From Nakamurella aerolata (lineage in GTDB: Bacteria; Actinomycetota; Actinomycetes; Mycobacteriales; Nakamurellaceae), in the NCBI RefSeq assembly GCF_013002705.1, contig NZ_JABEND010000007.1:146575-210574 (forward strand): a DNA stretch of 64,000 bases, in the 5' to 3' direction. The position numbers were made by a program, and so were the translations under genes. Each line of letters starts with the position of its first letter. Within the stretch, counting starts at the first letter, position 1. The notes under the pieces are model-generated. The model saw only the letters and a list, made by a program, of their open reading frames with translations. It was not told the DNA's origin and searched no databases. This document shows positions 40,098 to 48,848 of the stretch, piece by piece.

Positions 40098-40898
40098 CCG
40101 TTCGGTCTTCGGATCACGCACCGCACACCGACCGAGCACACCGAGCGCCTCAACGGCGAGTGGAGATTCGCCGGTTCGTCCGGGGAGACGCCTGGCGATC
40201 GTCCGGTCCGGAGCGGGCTGTACCGGACGATCCCTTACGCCCAAACGGGTGAACTTATTGACCGGACAACAAGAAACCACTGGTCAACCCTTTGCTGAAT
40301 CGATCCCATCAGGCAAGATGGACAAGGGTATGGCGCCGTGTCGACCGGGATGTCGCGGGCGCCGGCACATCGCAGCGAGACGTCGAGTGCGGATGGTGAC
40401 CACCCCGCCGGCCATGCCGACGGCAGCTCACCCGCAGCCCGGCGTTCCTCGGCGCCGAGCATCACCGTCGGCGTTCGAGCGCCGCGACACGCCGGCGTGA
40501 GTTAGATAACCCGGCTGTCGCTAGCTCTTGACATCACGACGTCGCGTGGAAGCATTCTTTCGGCCGCGTTCATCCGCGGTCGCGCGCCGACAGGCGCGAG
40601 CAACACTGCGCACGCCGGGTGTCCCAGACGGACGTCCTGCCCAGCCGGACGCGTTCGCCCACAACGGCGAACCCGCGAGCGGGTCGGCAGTGCGGGGTCG
40701 GGAGAACGGCGCAACGATGCGCCCGGCGCCCGACACAACGGGCATACCAATGCCTCGGCCGGGCCACCGGCCGAAACGCCGCTGGGCGGGATCGGCGTCC
40801 CTCCCGGTCACAGACTTTAGCCGGGCCGCCACCGCGGCCGACAACCGGGCTCCGGCCCACGAATGGTCCCACCAGGGCCTTGAAGGAGAGCACCACCC
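40098..40898. other. 801-bp region upstream of whiB1 without a convincing gene
   Basis: Long for this otherwise dense block. It holds the hairpin at 40197-40232, an AT-richer stretch (40248-40330) that is a natural promoter zone, and a TTGACA at 40528-40533 followed about 19 bases later by CATTCT. Frames crossing it have atypical codon use and no recognisable product. The whiB1 promoter and a long leader, or a small RNA, could lie here. Confidence 0.5.
40197..40232 (+). terminator. Candidate hairpin terminator after the lipid kinase gene
   Basis: GATCGTCCGGT and ACCGGACGATC form an 11-bp stem around a 14-base loop about 100 bp after the stop. There is no U-tract (CCTTACGCC follows), so it may be an actinobacterial I-shaped terminator or only a leader structure. 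Confidence 0.5.
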
Positions 40899-41150
40899 AT
40901 GGATTGGCGTCACCGCGCGATCTGCCGCGACGAAGACCCCGAGTTGTTCTTCCCCATCGGGAACTCGGGTCCTGCGCTGCTGCAGATCGCAGAAGCAAAG
41001 GCAGTGTGTGAGCGCTGCCCGGTGATCAGCGAATGCCTGGCGTGGGCACTGGAGTCCGGCCAGGATGCCGGCGTGTGGGGCGGCATGAGCGAGGACGAGC
41101 GTCGCGCCCTCAAGCGCCGCAGGGCCCGCGCCCGCGCCCGCAGCCTTTAG
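40899..41150 (+). CDS. whiB1: WhiB1-type iron-sulfur transcriptional regulator
   Basis: An 83-residue Wbl protein that binds a [4Fe-4S] cluster and interacts with the primary sigma factor; in mycobacteria WhiB1 is essential and nitric-oxide responsive. The four cysteines are Cys9 (AICRDEDPELFFP) and Cys37, Cys40 and Cys46 (VCERCPVISECLAWAL). The beta-turn GVWGGMSEDERRAL and the basic tail KRRRARARARSL complete the family pattern. AAGGAGAGC lies about ten bases before ATG 40899. It is followed convergently by the PdtaS-like kinase, as in Mycobacterium. Confidence 0.96.
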   Translation: MDWRHRAICRDEDPELFFPIGNSGPALLQIAEAKAVCERCPVISECLAWALESGQDAGVWGGMSEDERRALKRRRARARARSL

Positions 41151-41169
41151 TACCCGGCGTTTCGACGCG

Positions 41170-41225
41170 CAGCCTTTGGACGGCCAGCCTTTCGACCCAG
41201 CCTTTGGACGGCCAGCCTTTCGACC
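41170..41225. repeat. Tandem duplication, 2 x 28 bp, with AGCCTTT motif
   Basis: Units 41170-41197 and 41198-41225 (starting CAGCCTTTGGACGGCCAGCC) are identical. Further AGCCTTT/AGCCTTC fragments continue to about 41303. They fill the gap between convergent whiB1 and the kinase gene. Confidence 0.88.
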
Positions 41226-41325
41226 CAGCCTTAGCCCCACAGCCTTTCCACGCGCGGCCTCAGCCCGACAGCCTTCCGGCCCGCCTTTCGACGCCAGCCT
41301 TCCCGGGCCGCCCACGCCGCCGGCA

Positions 41326-42900
41326 CTAGGAACGGCGGGTGAGCGGGATCCTGATCTCGGCCTCGCTGCCGGGTCCGTCCTCGCGCGAGCGCATGCTGAT
41401 CGACCCTCCGAGTTCGGAATCCACCAGGGTGCGCACGATCTGCAGCCCGAGGCCGGTGCTGCGTTCCAGCGAGAATCCTTGGGGCAGACCGGAACCGTCG
41501 TCCTGGACGCGCACCACCAACTCACGGGCGGAGCGTTCGATTCTGACCTGTACCTGCTTGCCTTCACCGCTTTCCGGATAGGCGTGCTGCAGCGCGTTCT
41601 GCACCACCTCGGCCAGCACCATCACCAACGGTGTTGCCACGTCGGCCGACAGCACCCCGAAGCTGCCCTCGCGCTGCACCCTGGCCGGCCGCTCCGCCGC
41701 CGCCACCTCGCCGAGCATCGGCACCAGCCGGTCGACGATGTGGTCGAGGTCGACCCTGTCGTCCGGGGCCGTCGAGAGCGTCTCGTGCACCAGCGCGATG
41801 GACGAAACCCTGCGCACCGATTCATTCAATGCATATCGAACGGACTCTTCGCCTGACCGTCTGGCCTGCAGGCGTAATAGCGCCGCCACCGTCTGCAGGT
41901 TGTTCTTCACCCGGTGGTGGATCTCGCGAATGGTCGCGTCCTTGGACAGCAGCGCCCGATCCCGGCGCCGCACCTCGGTGACGTCGCGCACCAGCACCAG
42001 CGCACCAGCCGGCGCGCCGCCGATCAGCAGCGGCAGGGAGCGGAACAGCACAACGGCACCGCGAGCCTCGATCTCCATCCGCAGCCCCGGCCGGCCGGAC
42101 ACCGCACCGGTGATCCTGGCCGCGAGCTCGGCGGCGTCGAACGGGTCGCCCACCAGGCTGCGGGTCAGCGTGGCCAGCTGCATGCCGATCAGATCGCCGG
42201 CGTAACCGAGCCGGTGGTAGGCCGACAGCGCGTTCGGGCTGACGTATTCGACGGTGCCGTCCGGGTCCAGTCGCAGCAGCCCGTCACCGGCGCGCGGCCC
42301 GGTGTGCAGTTCGCCCGGCTGCTCTCGTGGCGGGAAGCTGCCCACCGCCACCATGTCCAGCAACGACTGCGCGGCATCGAGGTAGGCCACCTCCAGCGCG
42401 CTCGGACCGGTGGCGCCGCGGTCGACGGTGTCCTGCACCAGCACGGCGATGGCTGGTTCGGCGCCGGTATCAGGCAGCCGCACCGGGATCAGGGTGCGCA
42501 CCAGCCGCTCGCCGGCGTCCAGCGGCCGGGTCGGCCAGCGATCGGCGTCATCGATCTGGCCGACAAGAACTTGATCGGTGCCACGCATGGCGGCCAGCAG
42601 CGGTGCGGCAGCGGCGGCGTCCAACGTGCGACCGACCAGATCGTCGGGGTAGGCGCTGGATCCGGTGGTCGGGCGGGCCTGGCTGACGCAGATCAGGGCC
42701 GGCGTTGCCGGTGGGGTGAGCGCCGCCGGCACCGAGTCGGCCCGGGCGGCGGCGCCGCGGGTGATCGGGACCCACAGCGTCAGATCGGAGAAGGAAAGGT
42801 CCGACAGCAACTGCCATTCCGACACCAGCCGTTGCAGATGCTCGACGACCTGCCCGGAGGCGTCGGTGTGCTCGGCGAGCAACTCGGTGAGCGTCGACAC
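41326..42900 (-). CDS. pdtaS: PdtaS-like cytosolic sensor histidine kinase (GAF-PAS-HisKA_2)
   Basis: A 524-residue soluble kinase. Residues about 1-170 form a GAF-like domain and about 200-310 a PAS domain (LRLDPDGTVEYVSPNALSAY, ending LVRDVTEVRRRDRALLSKDA). The phospho-acceptor is in IREIHHRVKNNLQTVAALLR, typical of HisKA_2, followed by the ATPase domain with LAEVVQNALQHAYP and VQDDGSGLPQGFSLERSTGL. In mycobacteria PdtaS phosphorylates the RNA-binding antiterminator PdtaR, whose gene is elsewhere, as appears true here. The start is GTG 42900. There are no membrane segments. Gene order whiB1-pdtaS-biotinyl protein is conserved. Confidence 0.92.
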   Translation of the reverse strand: MSTLTELLAEHTDASGQVVEHLQRLVSEWQLLSDLSFSDLTLWVPITRGAAARADSVPAALTPPATPALICVSQARPTTGSSAYPDDLVGRTLDAAAAAPLLAAMRGTDQVLVGQIDDADRWPTRPLDAGERLVRTLIPVRLPDTGAEPAIAVLVQDTVDRGATGPSALEVAYLDAAQSLLDMVAVGSFPPREQPGELHTGPRAGDGLLRLDPDGTVEYVSPNALSAYHRLGYAGDLIGMQLATLTRSLVGDPFDAAELAARITGAVSGRPGLRMEIEARGAVVLFRSLPLLIGGAPAGALVLVRDVTEVRRRDRALLSKDATIREIHHRVKNNLQTVAALLRLQARRSGEESVRYALNESVRRVSSIALVHETLSTAPDDRVDLDHIVDRLVPMLGEVAAAERPARVQREGSFGVLSADVATPLVMVLAEVVQNALQHAYPESGEGKQVQVRIERSARELVVRVQDDGSGLPQGFSLERSTGLGLQIVRTLVDSELGGSISMRSREDGPGSEAEIRIPLTRRS

Positions 42901-42948
42901 TCCGACAGACTCCGATCAGATTTCGATGAATTCTCTGCGGTGCTGCGG

Positions 42949-43164
42949 TCAGTCGATCTCGGCGATCAGGTCGCCTTCCTGGACCACCTGGCCCTCGGCG
43001 ACGGCCACCTTCGAGACCGTTCCGTCGACCTCGGCGATCACCGGGATCTCCATCTTCATCGACTCGAGGATCACCAGCGTGTCGCCGTCGCTGACGGTGT
43101 CGCCCTCCGAGACGAGCACCTTCCAGACGTTGGCCACCATCTCCGCATTCACCTGCTCGGCCAT
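42949..43164 (-). CDS. Biotin/lipoyl-attachment protein, TB7.3-like
   Basis: A 71-residue single-domain carrier protein, the same length as mycobacterial TB7.3. The biotinylation motif is VILESMKMEIPVIAEVDGTV, with Lys in the ESMKME core. The flanking beta-strands (VWKVLVSEGDTVSDGD and VAVAEGQVVQEGDLIAEID) complete the barrel. AAGGAG lies six bases before ATG 43164. It lies 48 bp upstream of the kinase gene on the same strand. Its carboxylase partner is not in the window. Confidence 0.94.
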   Translation of the reverse strand: MAEQVNAEMVANVWKVLVSEGDTVSDGDTLVILESMKMEIPVIAEVDGTVSKVAVAEGQVVQEGDLIAEID

Positions 43165-43425
43165 CTGCCGCTCCTTCTGCTGCGCCGTGGTTTGCTGTCC
43201 TGGCATCCGCTGCCCGGCATCCGGCGCTGGTTGCCAGGGCCGGACGCCGCCCGGCCCGGCGGCGGGCGCCGGGGGCAGGTTGCGATTCATCCAATCACGT
43301 CGGCGCAACGCCGCCGCCCAGCGTGGCCGCTGGGCGGTCGGGCCGACCCTCGGCACGTGGCAAAATGGGTCGCCGGGCAGTACGGACCGCTGCGGTCCGG
43401 CCGATAAGTGTTGTAGGAGGTAGCA

Positions 43426-43500
43426 ATGGGCAAGCGAGGACGCAAGAAGAAGGCACGCAAGGGCAACAAAGCCAACCATGGCAAGCGCCCCAACGCCTGA
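43426..43500 (+). CDS. Ribosomal protein bL37, 24 residues
   Basis: A very short, strongly basic protein (MGKRGRKKKARKGNKANHGK then RPNA). It matches the small actinobacterial large-subunit protein bL37, and the C-terminal NHGKRPNA is the best-recognised part. TAGGAGGTAGCA places a near-perfect ribosome-binding site right before ATG 43426. A tight dyad CGGACCGCTGCGGTCCG (43383-43399) lies in its upstream region. It is easily missed because of its size, and is divergent from the biotinyl-protein gene. The next gene's first ATG lies inside it. Confidence 0.88.
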   Translation: MGKRGRKKKARKGNKANHGKRPNA

Positions 43501-44434
43501 TTCTCCCGGTGCATCGGCCCGGCGCCAGCGCCCGGCCGACCCGGCTCCGCCACCGGCCCCGCACGGACTGTCCGTGTCGGGGCCGGTGGACTGTCCGGTG
43601 CCTCCGATGACGGATGAGCCGGCTGCCGGGCAACCCGGCGCCGCACCGTTGTCCGGTCCGGGCGGCGCGCAGCTGCCCGCTGCTCCGACGACCACAGCGC
43701 CGGCGGCAGTACCAGCGCCGGCGGCCATACCAGCGCCGGCGGCGGGACCGGCACCGGTGGCCCCGCGGGTCACAGCGCCGCGATCCGGTCCCGGACTGCT
43801 GGTCGCGGTGTCGCTGTGGCGGCTGGCGCTCGCCGGCTGCGCGCTCTACGGTTTCGGCGCCGCCATGACCGGCGATTACACCGGCGCGGTCAACTGGCGC
43901 AACCTCGGCTACTTCAGCCAGTGGGGCAGCTTGCTGGTCGGCGTCGTGGCCCTGGGCGGGCTGCTGTCACCGCTGTGGAATCACGGTGCCTACGAGGGTC
44001 GCCGCGGCGTGCTGCGTGGTCTTGCGGTCACCTGCACGACGCTGATCGCGATCGTGTTCGGCACCCTGCTCGGTGCCGACTACTCCTCCACCGCAAGCCT
44101 TTTCGAGCACCTGGTGACACCGATCGTTGCACTGATCGACTGGCTGGCGGTGGGCCGCAACGCGGCCAGAGTGCAATGGTGGTGGCCGGCCGGCTACTTG
44201 GTTGTTGTGCTGGCATACCTGCCGACGTACCTGGCCACCAGCGAAGCCTTCGGGCACCCGCTGTACGGCTTCCTCGACCCGGACGCCGACGACTTCTGGG
44301 TGTGGGTGGTGGCGCTGCTGGCCGGCTTCGGGGTGCTGGCGCTGGTGCTGCTGGCAGCTGCCAGGCTCACCCGCCGGTGGCTGCAGGCCGACCGGCCACC
44401 CGGCGCCCAGCCGGCTTTCGCCGGCGGACGCTAG
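43478..44434 (+). CDS. Pr6Pr-like integral membrane protein
   Basis: A membrane protein of up to 318 residues. The first 105 are Pro/Ala-rich and disordered; six hydrophobic segments follow (LLVAVSLWRLALAGCALYGF, LGYFSQWGSLLVGVVALGGL, GLAVTCTTLIAIVFGTLLGA, and so on), with HLVTPIVALIDWLAVG as the most characteristic stretch. The pattern fits the Pr6Pr (FAR-17a/AIG1-like) family. ATG 43478 lies inside bL37 in another frame; ATG 43607 (MTDEPAAGQP) is a likely alternative. Neither has a good ribosome-binding site. Function is unknown; some relatives have hydrolase-like intramembrane residues. Confidence 0.72.
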   Translation: MASAPTPDSPGASARRQRPADPAPPPAPHGLSVSGPVDCPVPPMTDEPAAGQPGAAPLSGPGGAQLPAAPTTTAPAAVPAPAAIPAPAAGPAPVAPRVTAPRSGPGLLVAVSLWRLALAGCALYGFGAAMTGDYTGAVNWRNLGYFSQWGSLLVGVVALGGLLSPLWNHGAYEGRRGVLRGLAVTCTTLIAIVFGTLLGADYSSTASLFEHLVTPIVALIDWLAVGRNAARVQWWWPAGYLVVVLAYLPTYLATSEAFGHPLYGFLDPDADDFWVWVVALLAGFGVLALVLLAAARLTRRWLQADRPPGAQPAFAGGR

Positions 44435-44484
44435 GCCGGATTGTCCGGCTCAGCGCTCGCCGCGGCGGCGCCGGAACCGGGAGT

Positions 44485-44919
44485 TCAGCGGCCGGTGCGC
44501 CGCACGCTGATCTGCGTGGTCTGCACGTCCACCGTGCTGACGGTTCCGGTGGCCGGATCCACCCGGGTCACCCGCACCCGCTCCTGGAGCGCGGCGAGCA
44601 CCCTGGTGCGCAGTTGGCTGGGCGCCTGCTCACCCGAGCAGCCGCGGTGCACGAGCCGCTTCAGCTTCTCGTCCAGCCCGGCCTCGTCGAGGCACGGCGA
44701 GCAGTCGTCGAGGTGCTGCTGCACCGCTGCCCTGGCGTTCGGGTCGAGCTCGTTGTCCAAGAACAGCCAGACGTCGTGCAACACCTTGTCGCACTCGGGT
44801 TTTCCGGTGCTGTCGGGCGCCGCCGAGCACGGTCCCGCCGCGGCGGGCGCTGCCGAATCCGGTGCTGCCGAACCCGGTGCTGCCGTTTCGTTCGATTCTG
44901 GATCTACCGGCGTTGTCAT
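44485..44919 (-). CDS. rsrA: Zinc-binding anti-sigma factor RsrA/RshA
   Basis: A 144-residue ZAS-family redox anti-sigma factor for SigR. The HXXXCXXC motif is [17 protein letters not shown], with the upstream conserved Cys in [20 protein letters not shown]. Disulfide formation among these releases the sigma factor under thiol oxidation. The first 40 residues are Ala/Pro/Ser-rich and unusual, and the last 45 have a Val/Thr-rich extension. The ATG at 44919 overlaps the sigR stop by ATGA, giving co-translation of sigma and anti-sigma. Confidence 0.94.
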   Translation of the reverse strand: MTTPVDPESNETAAPGSAAPDSAAPAAAGPCSAAPDSTGKPECDKVLHDVWLFLDNELDPNARAAVQQHLDDCSPCLDEAGLDEKLKRLVHRGCSGEQAPSQLRTRVLAALQERVRVTRVDPATGTVSTVDVQTTQISVRRTGR

Positions 44920-45959
44920 GCGGTCACTCCACGCAGAAATCCGCGTTCGCGCGCGTACTCGGACAGTTGGTCTTTGAGCTGCCGGCGGCCCCGGTGCAAC
45001 CGGGACATCACGGTTCCGATCGGCGTCCCCATGATCTCGGCAATCTCTTTGTAGGCAAAGCCTTCGACGTCGGCCAGGTACACCGCCAGCCGGAACTCCT
45101 CAGGCAGTTCGGCCAGCGCGTCCTTGATGTCGGAGTCGGGCAGCCGGTCGAGGGCATCCATCTCGGCCGAGCGCAGCCCGGTCGAGGTGTGCGACTCGGC
45201 GTCGGCAAGCTGCCAGTCGGTGATCTCGTCGGTCGCGGTCACCTGGGGCTGCCGCTGCCGCTTGCGGTACGAGTTGATGTAGGTGTTGGTGAGGATCCGG
45301 TACAGCCAGGCGCGCAGGTTGGTGCCGCGCCGGAAGCTGCCGAAGGCGCTGTAGGCCTTGAGCATCGTCTCCTGCACCAGGTCTTCGGCGTCCGAGGGGT
45401 TGCGCGTCATCCGCAGCGCCGCGCCGTACAACTGGTCCAACAGCGGCATGGCGTCGTGGGTGAACCGCTCGGCGCGTTCCTCTTCGGTCTCCGGCTCGGC
45501 CTCTGACTCGGTGTCCGGCTCTGGGTCCGGATTCTCCGGCTCCGCGGATTCGGCTGCAGCGGTCGTCGGGGCATCGGACTCTGCCGACTCAAGACCCGCC
45601 GACTCAAGATCCGCCGAGTCGGGATGTGCGGGTCGGGTCGCTGACGTCGGCGAGCCGAGGTGCTCCGCATCGCGATCGATCGGGTCGGTGGCTGCACCTG
45701 CAGCGGTCACCGCCTCGCCTGCAGCCGTCGACGCGGAGGCCGGCTGCTGCGCCGGCCGGCCGGTGGGATCCTCAGAAGTTTTCGCCACACGCCCACTTTC
45801 GTCCCAGCGCGGCCGGTTCAGCAGTCGGCCGCCGTCTGCCCAGTCTTTTGAGGGTACCGAGGGTACGCGGCCGCGCCGAGCGCCGGACGGCGTCCGGCTC
45901 CGCGATTGCGCCTTGGCCGGCGTCCTGCCGGGAACCTGGCGTGCCATCACTGCTTGCAT
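44916..45959 (-). CDS. sigR: ECF sigma factor SigR/SigH (thiol-oxidative and heat stress)
   Basis: An ECF sigma factor. Region 2 runs [38 protein letters not shown] and [20 protein letters not shown]; region 4 is [20 protein letters not shown] then [20 protein letters not shown]. The core starts about 145 residues in, after a long acidic, disordered extension. ATG 45959 lies within about 5 bases of the start predicted from a SigR-type promoter at 45970-45995, so this transcript would be near-leaderless and give a 347-residue form. GTG 45788 ([10 protein letters not shown]) would give a 290-residue form. This resembles Streptomyces SigR, where an induced promoter makes a longer, unstable isoform. 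Confidence 0.92.
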   Translation of the reverse strand: MQAVMARQVPGRTPAKAQSRSRTPSGARRGRVPSVPSKDWADGGRLLNRPRWDESGRVAKTSEDPTGRPAQQPASASTAAGEAVTAAGAATDPIDRDAEHLGSPTSATRPAHPDSADLESAGLESAESDAPTTAAAESAEPENPDPEPDTESEAEPETEEERAERFTHDAMPLLDQLYGAALRMTRNPSDAEDLVQETMLKAYSAFGSFRRGTNLRAWLYRILTNTYINSYRKRQRQPQVTATDEITDWQLADAESHTSTGLRSAEMDALDRLPDSDIKDALAELPEEFRLAVYLADVEGFAYKEIAEIMGTPIGTVMSRLHRGRRQLKDQLSEYARERGFLRGVTA

Positions 45960-45969
45960 GTTCGTGCCC

Positions 45970-45995
45970 AACACCACATTTGTGCTTGCTATTCC
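45970..45995 (-). promoter_or_regulatory. SigR-type autoregulatory promoter of sigR-rsrA
   Basis: On the minus strand GGAAT (45991-45995) is followed by exactly 18 bases and GTT (45970-45972). This is the GGGAAT-N18-GTT consensus of actinobacterial SigR/SigH, with C in place of the first G. The start site would fall near 45962-45964, only a few bases before ATG 45959. Confidence 0.82.
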
Positions 45996-46176
45996 GTACC
46001 GGCGGGTCCCCAGGTCTGTTGTCACCACGCCGCTGTCACCACGCCGCCCGGCGCACTGGTCAGCGCAGGGCGAACTCCGCATACCGCACCGGATACCGCA
46101 GCAGTCACTGCGTTCGGCCGCGGCACAGGCGTTGAGATGTCAGCAGATGTCGGCGCGCCCACGTAACCTCGCCGGG

Positions 46177-47361
46177 GTGATCACCTTCGAGCAGGTGTCC
46201 AAGCGCTATCCGGACGGCACTCTCGCCGTGGATGGGCTGAGTTTGGAGATTCCCGACGGTGCCACCACCGTTCTGGTCGGTCCGTCCGGCTGCGGCAAGA
46301 CCACCTCACTGCGGATGATCAACCGGATGATCGATCCCAGCCACGGCCGGATCCTGATCGACGGAAAAGACATCACCAGCGAGCCGGCGCCGCTGCTGCG
46401 CCGCGGGATCGGCTACGTCATCCAGAATGCCGGCCTGTTTCCGAACCGGACGGTGCTCGGCAACATCGCGACCGTCCCGCTGCTGGTCGGGATGTCCAAG
46501 CGGGCGGCCAGGGCGAGGGCGAGCGAGCTGCTGGAGCGGGTCGGGCTGGCTCCCGAACTGGGCAAGCGATACCCCGCGCAGCTGTCCGGTGGCCAGCAGC
46601 AGCGGGTCGGGGTGGCAAGGGCACTGGCCGCCGACCCGCCGATTCTGCTGATGGACGAACCGTTCTCGGCCGTTGACCCCGTTGTGCGTACCGAGTTGCA
46701 GGACGAGCTGTTGCGGCTGCAGCACGAGCTCGGCAAGACGGTGGTGTTCGTCACCCACGACATCGACGAGGCGGTCAAGCTGGGCGACCGGCTGGCGATC
46801 ATGGCTGTCGGCGGCCGGCTGGCGCAGTTCGGCACGCCCGCCGAGGTACTGGAAGCGCCGGCGGACGATTTCGTCGCGGCGTTCGTCGGCAGAGATCGTG
46901 GCTACCGGGCGTTGTCGTTCGCCAGTGCCGATGCCCTGCCGGTGCATCCGGAGCCGACCGTCAAACTGGGAGAACCGTTGCGCGGCAACGGTTGGCTGCT
47001 GGTGGTTGACGACACCGACGCGCCGCGTGGCTGGGTCAACGCCGACGAGCATCCCGCCGGGCAGCCGGTCAGGCAGCAGGATCTGCGGCTGGGCGGCACG
47101 CTGCTGGCGCCTGGTGGTTCGGTGCGCACCGCCCTGGACGCGGCGCTGTCGTCGCCGTCCGGCCGGGGTGTTGCGGTCGACGCGGCGGGCAAGGTGCGCG
47201 GAACCCTGCGCCCCGGCGACGTTTTCGGCGCGGCGGAGCGCGCTGCCACGTCCGGCAGCACCGAGGCCTATTACGACGAGAAGCAGCTCACCGCCACCGA
47301 GCACGCCGAGTTGACAGCTGCGGAGCAGGGGGCCGACCGGCTCAGCAAGGACGGCCGGTGA
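46177..47361 (+). CDS. opuCA: Osmoprotectant (glycine betaine/carnitine/choline) ABC importer ATP-binding protein
   Basis: A 394-residue ATPase of the OpuC/ProV family. Walker A is VLVGPSGCGKTTSLRMINRM, typical of OpuCA/ProV. The region VIQNAGLFPNRTVLGNIATV, signature QLSGGQQQRVGVARALAADP and Walker B PPILLMDEPFSAVDPVVRTE follow. The C-terminal 145 residues correspond to the CBS-pair region but look diverged. GTG 46177 is preferred because family members start with ITFEQVSKRYPDG; TAACCT at 46164 could be a -10 for a leaderless transcript. ATG 46147 is possible. The stop overlaps opuCB by GTGA. Confidence 0.93.
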   Translation: MITFEQVSKRYPDGTLAVDGLSLEIPDGATTVLVGPSGCGKTTSLRMINRMIDPSHGRILIDGKDITSEPAPLLRRGIGYVIQNAGLFPNRTVLGNIATVPLLVGMSKRAARARASELLERVGLAPELGKRYPAQLSGGQQQRVGVARALAADPPILLMDEPFSAVDPVVRTELQDELLRLQHELGKTVVFVTHDIDEAVKLGDRLAIMAVGGRLAQFGTPAEVLEAPADDFVAAFVGRDRGYRALSFASADALPVHPEPTVKLGEPLRGNGWLLVVDDTDAPRGWVNADEHPAGQPVRQQDLRLGGTLLAPGGSVRTALDAALSSPSGRGVAVDAAGKVRGTLRPGDVFGAAERAATSGSTEAYYDEKQLTATEHAELTAAEQGADRLSKDGR

Positions 47362-48014
47362 ACTGGCAGTGGCTGTCCGACAACTCCGCTGACATCCGGA
47401 GTTGGTTCCTGGCTCACCTGTACCTGGCCGGGGTGTCCACCGTGCTCGGGCTGGTGCTGTCGTTGCCGCTCGGGATGATCGCCTACCGGTTCCGCTGGAC
47501 CTATCCCCCGCTGATCAACCTGGCCGGGATCCTTTACACCATCCCGTCCATCGCGCTGTTCGTGCTGTTGCCCGGCCTGATCGGCACCAGCTTCCTCTCG
47601 CCGCTCAACGTGATCATCGCGCTGACGCTGTACACGCTGGCGCTGCTGGTGCGGGTGGTCGCCGACGCGCTCCGCGCGGTGCCGGAAGATGTGCGGCTTT
47701 CCGCGCAGGCCATGGGATATCGGCCGTTGGCGTCGTTGCTGCGGGTGCAGCTGCCGATGGCCATCCCGGTGATCGGGGCCGGTCTTCGGGTGGCCGCGGT
47801 GTCCAATGTCAGCCTGGTCGCCGTCGGCACCCTGATCGGCGTCCAGCAGCTGGGGCAGTTGTTCACCCGCGGGCTGGCGCTGTCGAACTACGGGGCGTTC
47901 TACACCCCGATCTGGGCCGGCATCGTGCTGAGCATCGTGATCGCGGTGGCGTTCGACCTGCTGATCCTGCTGGGTATCCGGCTGGCCAGCCCGTGGCAGC
48001 GGGTGAGCAGATGA
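47358..48014 (+). CDS. opuCB: Osmoprotectant ABC importer permease
   Basis: A 218-residue permease with five to six membrane helices. Features are SLPLGMIAYRFRWTYPPLIN, LYTIPSIALFVLLPGLIGTS and the coupling EAA-like loop PEDVRLSAQAMGYRPLASLL before VQLPMAIPVIGAGLRVAAVS. The GTG start overlaps opuCA and ATGA links it to the next permease, so all three are translationally coupled. Length and helix order match OpuCB/OpuBB. Confidence 0.93.
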   Translation: MNWQWLSDNSADIRSWFLAHLYLAGVSTVLGLVLSLPLGMIAYRFRWTYPPLINLAGILYTIPSIALFVLLPGLIGTSFLSPLNVIIALTLYTLALLVRVVADALRAVPEDVRLSAQAMGYRPLASLLRVQLPMAIPVIGAGLRVAAVSNVSLVAVGTLIGVQQLGQLFTRGLALSNYGAFYTPIWAGIVLSIVIAVAFDLLILLGIRLASPWQRVSR

Positions 48015-48841
48015 ACGTCTTCTCCGGAGTCTGGGACTGGCTCACCGACGGCGCTCACTGGACCGGCGAGTCCGGCATCCCGACCAGGGTGCTCGAGCAT
48101 CTGGAGTACACCGCACTCACCCTGCTGGCGGCCATCATCATCGCGGTGCCGCTCGGCGCCTGGATCGGGCACATCGGGCGCGGCGCCGGAATCGTCGGCA
48201 TGCTCGCCAATTCGCTGCGGGCGCTGCCGTCGTTCGGTGTGCTGATCCTGCTCACCGTGTGGGCGCTCGACCGGGCGTGGGGTACCGGCGGTCTGCTGGC
48301 TGCCACCGTTGTGACACTGCTGATTCTGGCGATTCCGCCGATTCTCACCAACACCTATGCCGGGGTACGCGCGGTGGATCCGGCGGTGCGCGACGCCGCG
48401 CGGGGCATGGGCATGAGCCCGATGACGCAGCTGCTGCGGGTGGAGTTGCCCAATGCGCTGCCGCTGATCATGGCTGGTATCCGGTCGGCCTACCTGCAGG
48501 TGGTCGCGACCGCCGTGATCGCCCCGTACATCAGCCTCGGCGGACTCGGCACCTACGTGTACTACGGGTTGAGCCAGCAGGATTACCCGCAGATGACGGC
48601 CGGTGCGGTGCTCATCGCGCTGCTGGCCATTGCCGGCGATCTGCTGCTCGCCGGTATCGCCCGGCTGATCGTCTCGCCCGGCCTGCAGATCCCCCGGCGG
48701 CGGGCTTGGTACCGTCGGCGGCCGAATGTTTCACCTGCTGCCGCGACCACCGCGGCGGTCGAACCAGCATCGACTGACCTGGACTCAGAGCCGAACGATC
48801 CGGACACCGCCGGCGACGACCGTCGTGCGGCGGCGCGATAG
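48011..48841 (+). CDS. opuCD: Osmoprotectant ABC importer permease
   Basis: A 276-residue second permease. Motifs are LTLLAAIIIAVPLGAWIGHI, LANSLRALPSFGVLILLTVW, the coupling loop DPAVRDAARGMGMSPMTQLL and VELPNALPLIMAGIRSAYLQ. The C-terminal 60 residues are disordered and acidic. ATG 48011 overlaps the opuCB stop (ATGA). The two permeases suggest a heterodimeric OpuC-type membrane core. Confidence 0.93.
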   Translation: MNVFSGVWDWLTDGAHWTGESGIPTRVLEHLEYTALTLLAAIIIAVPLGAWIGHIGRGAGIVGMLANSLRALPSFGVLILLTVWALDRAWGTGGLLAATVVTLLILAIPPILTNTYAGVRAVDPAVRDAARGMGMSPMTQLLRVELPNALPLIMAGIRSAYLQVVATAVIAPYISLGGLGTYVYYGLSQQDYPQMTAGAVLIALLAIAGDLLLAGIARLIVSPGLQIPRRRAWYRRRPNVSPAAATTAAVEPASTDLDSEPNDPDTAGDDRRAAAR

Positions 48842-48848
48842 GAGAAAC

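Noticed and set aside
40528..41025. Open frame overlapping the whiB1 start
   Set aside because: Arg-rich, no ribosome-binding site, and it overlaps the well-supported whiB1 gene in another frame.
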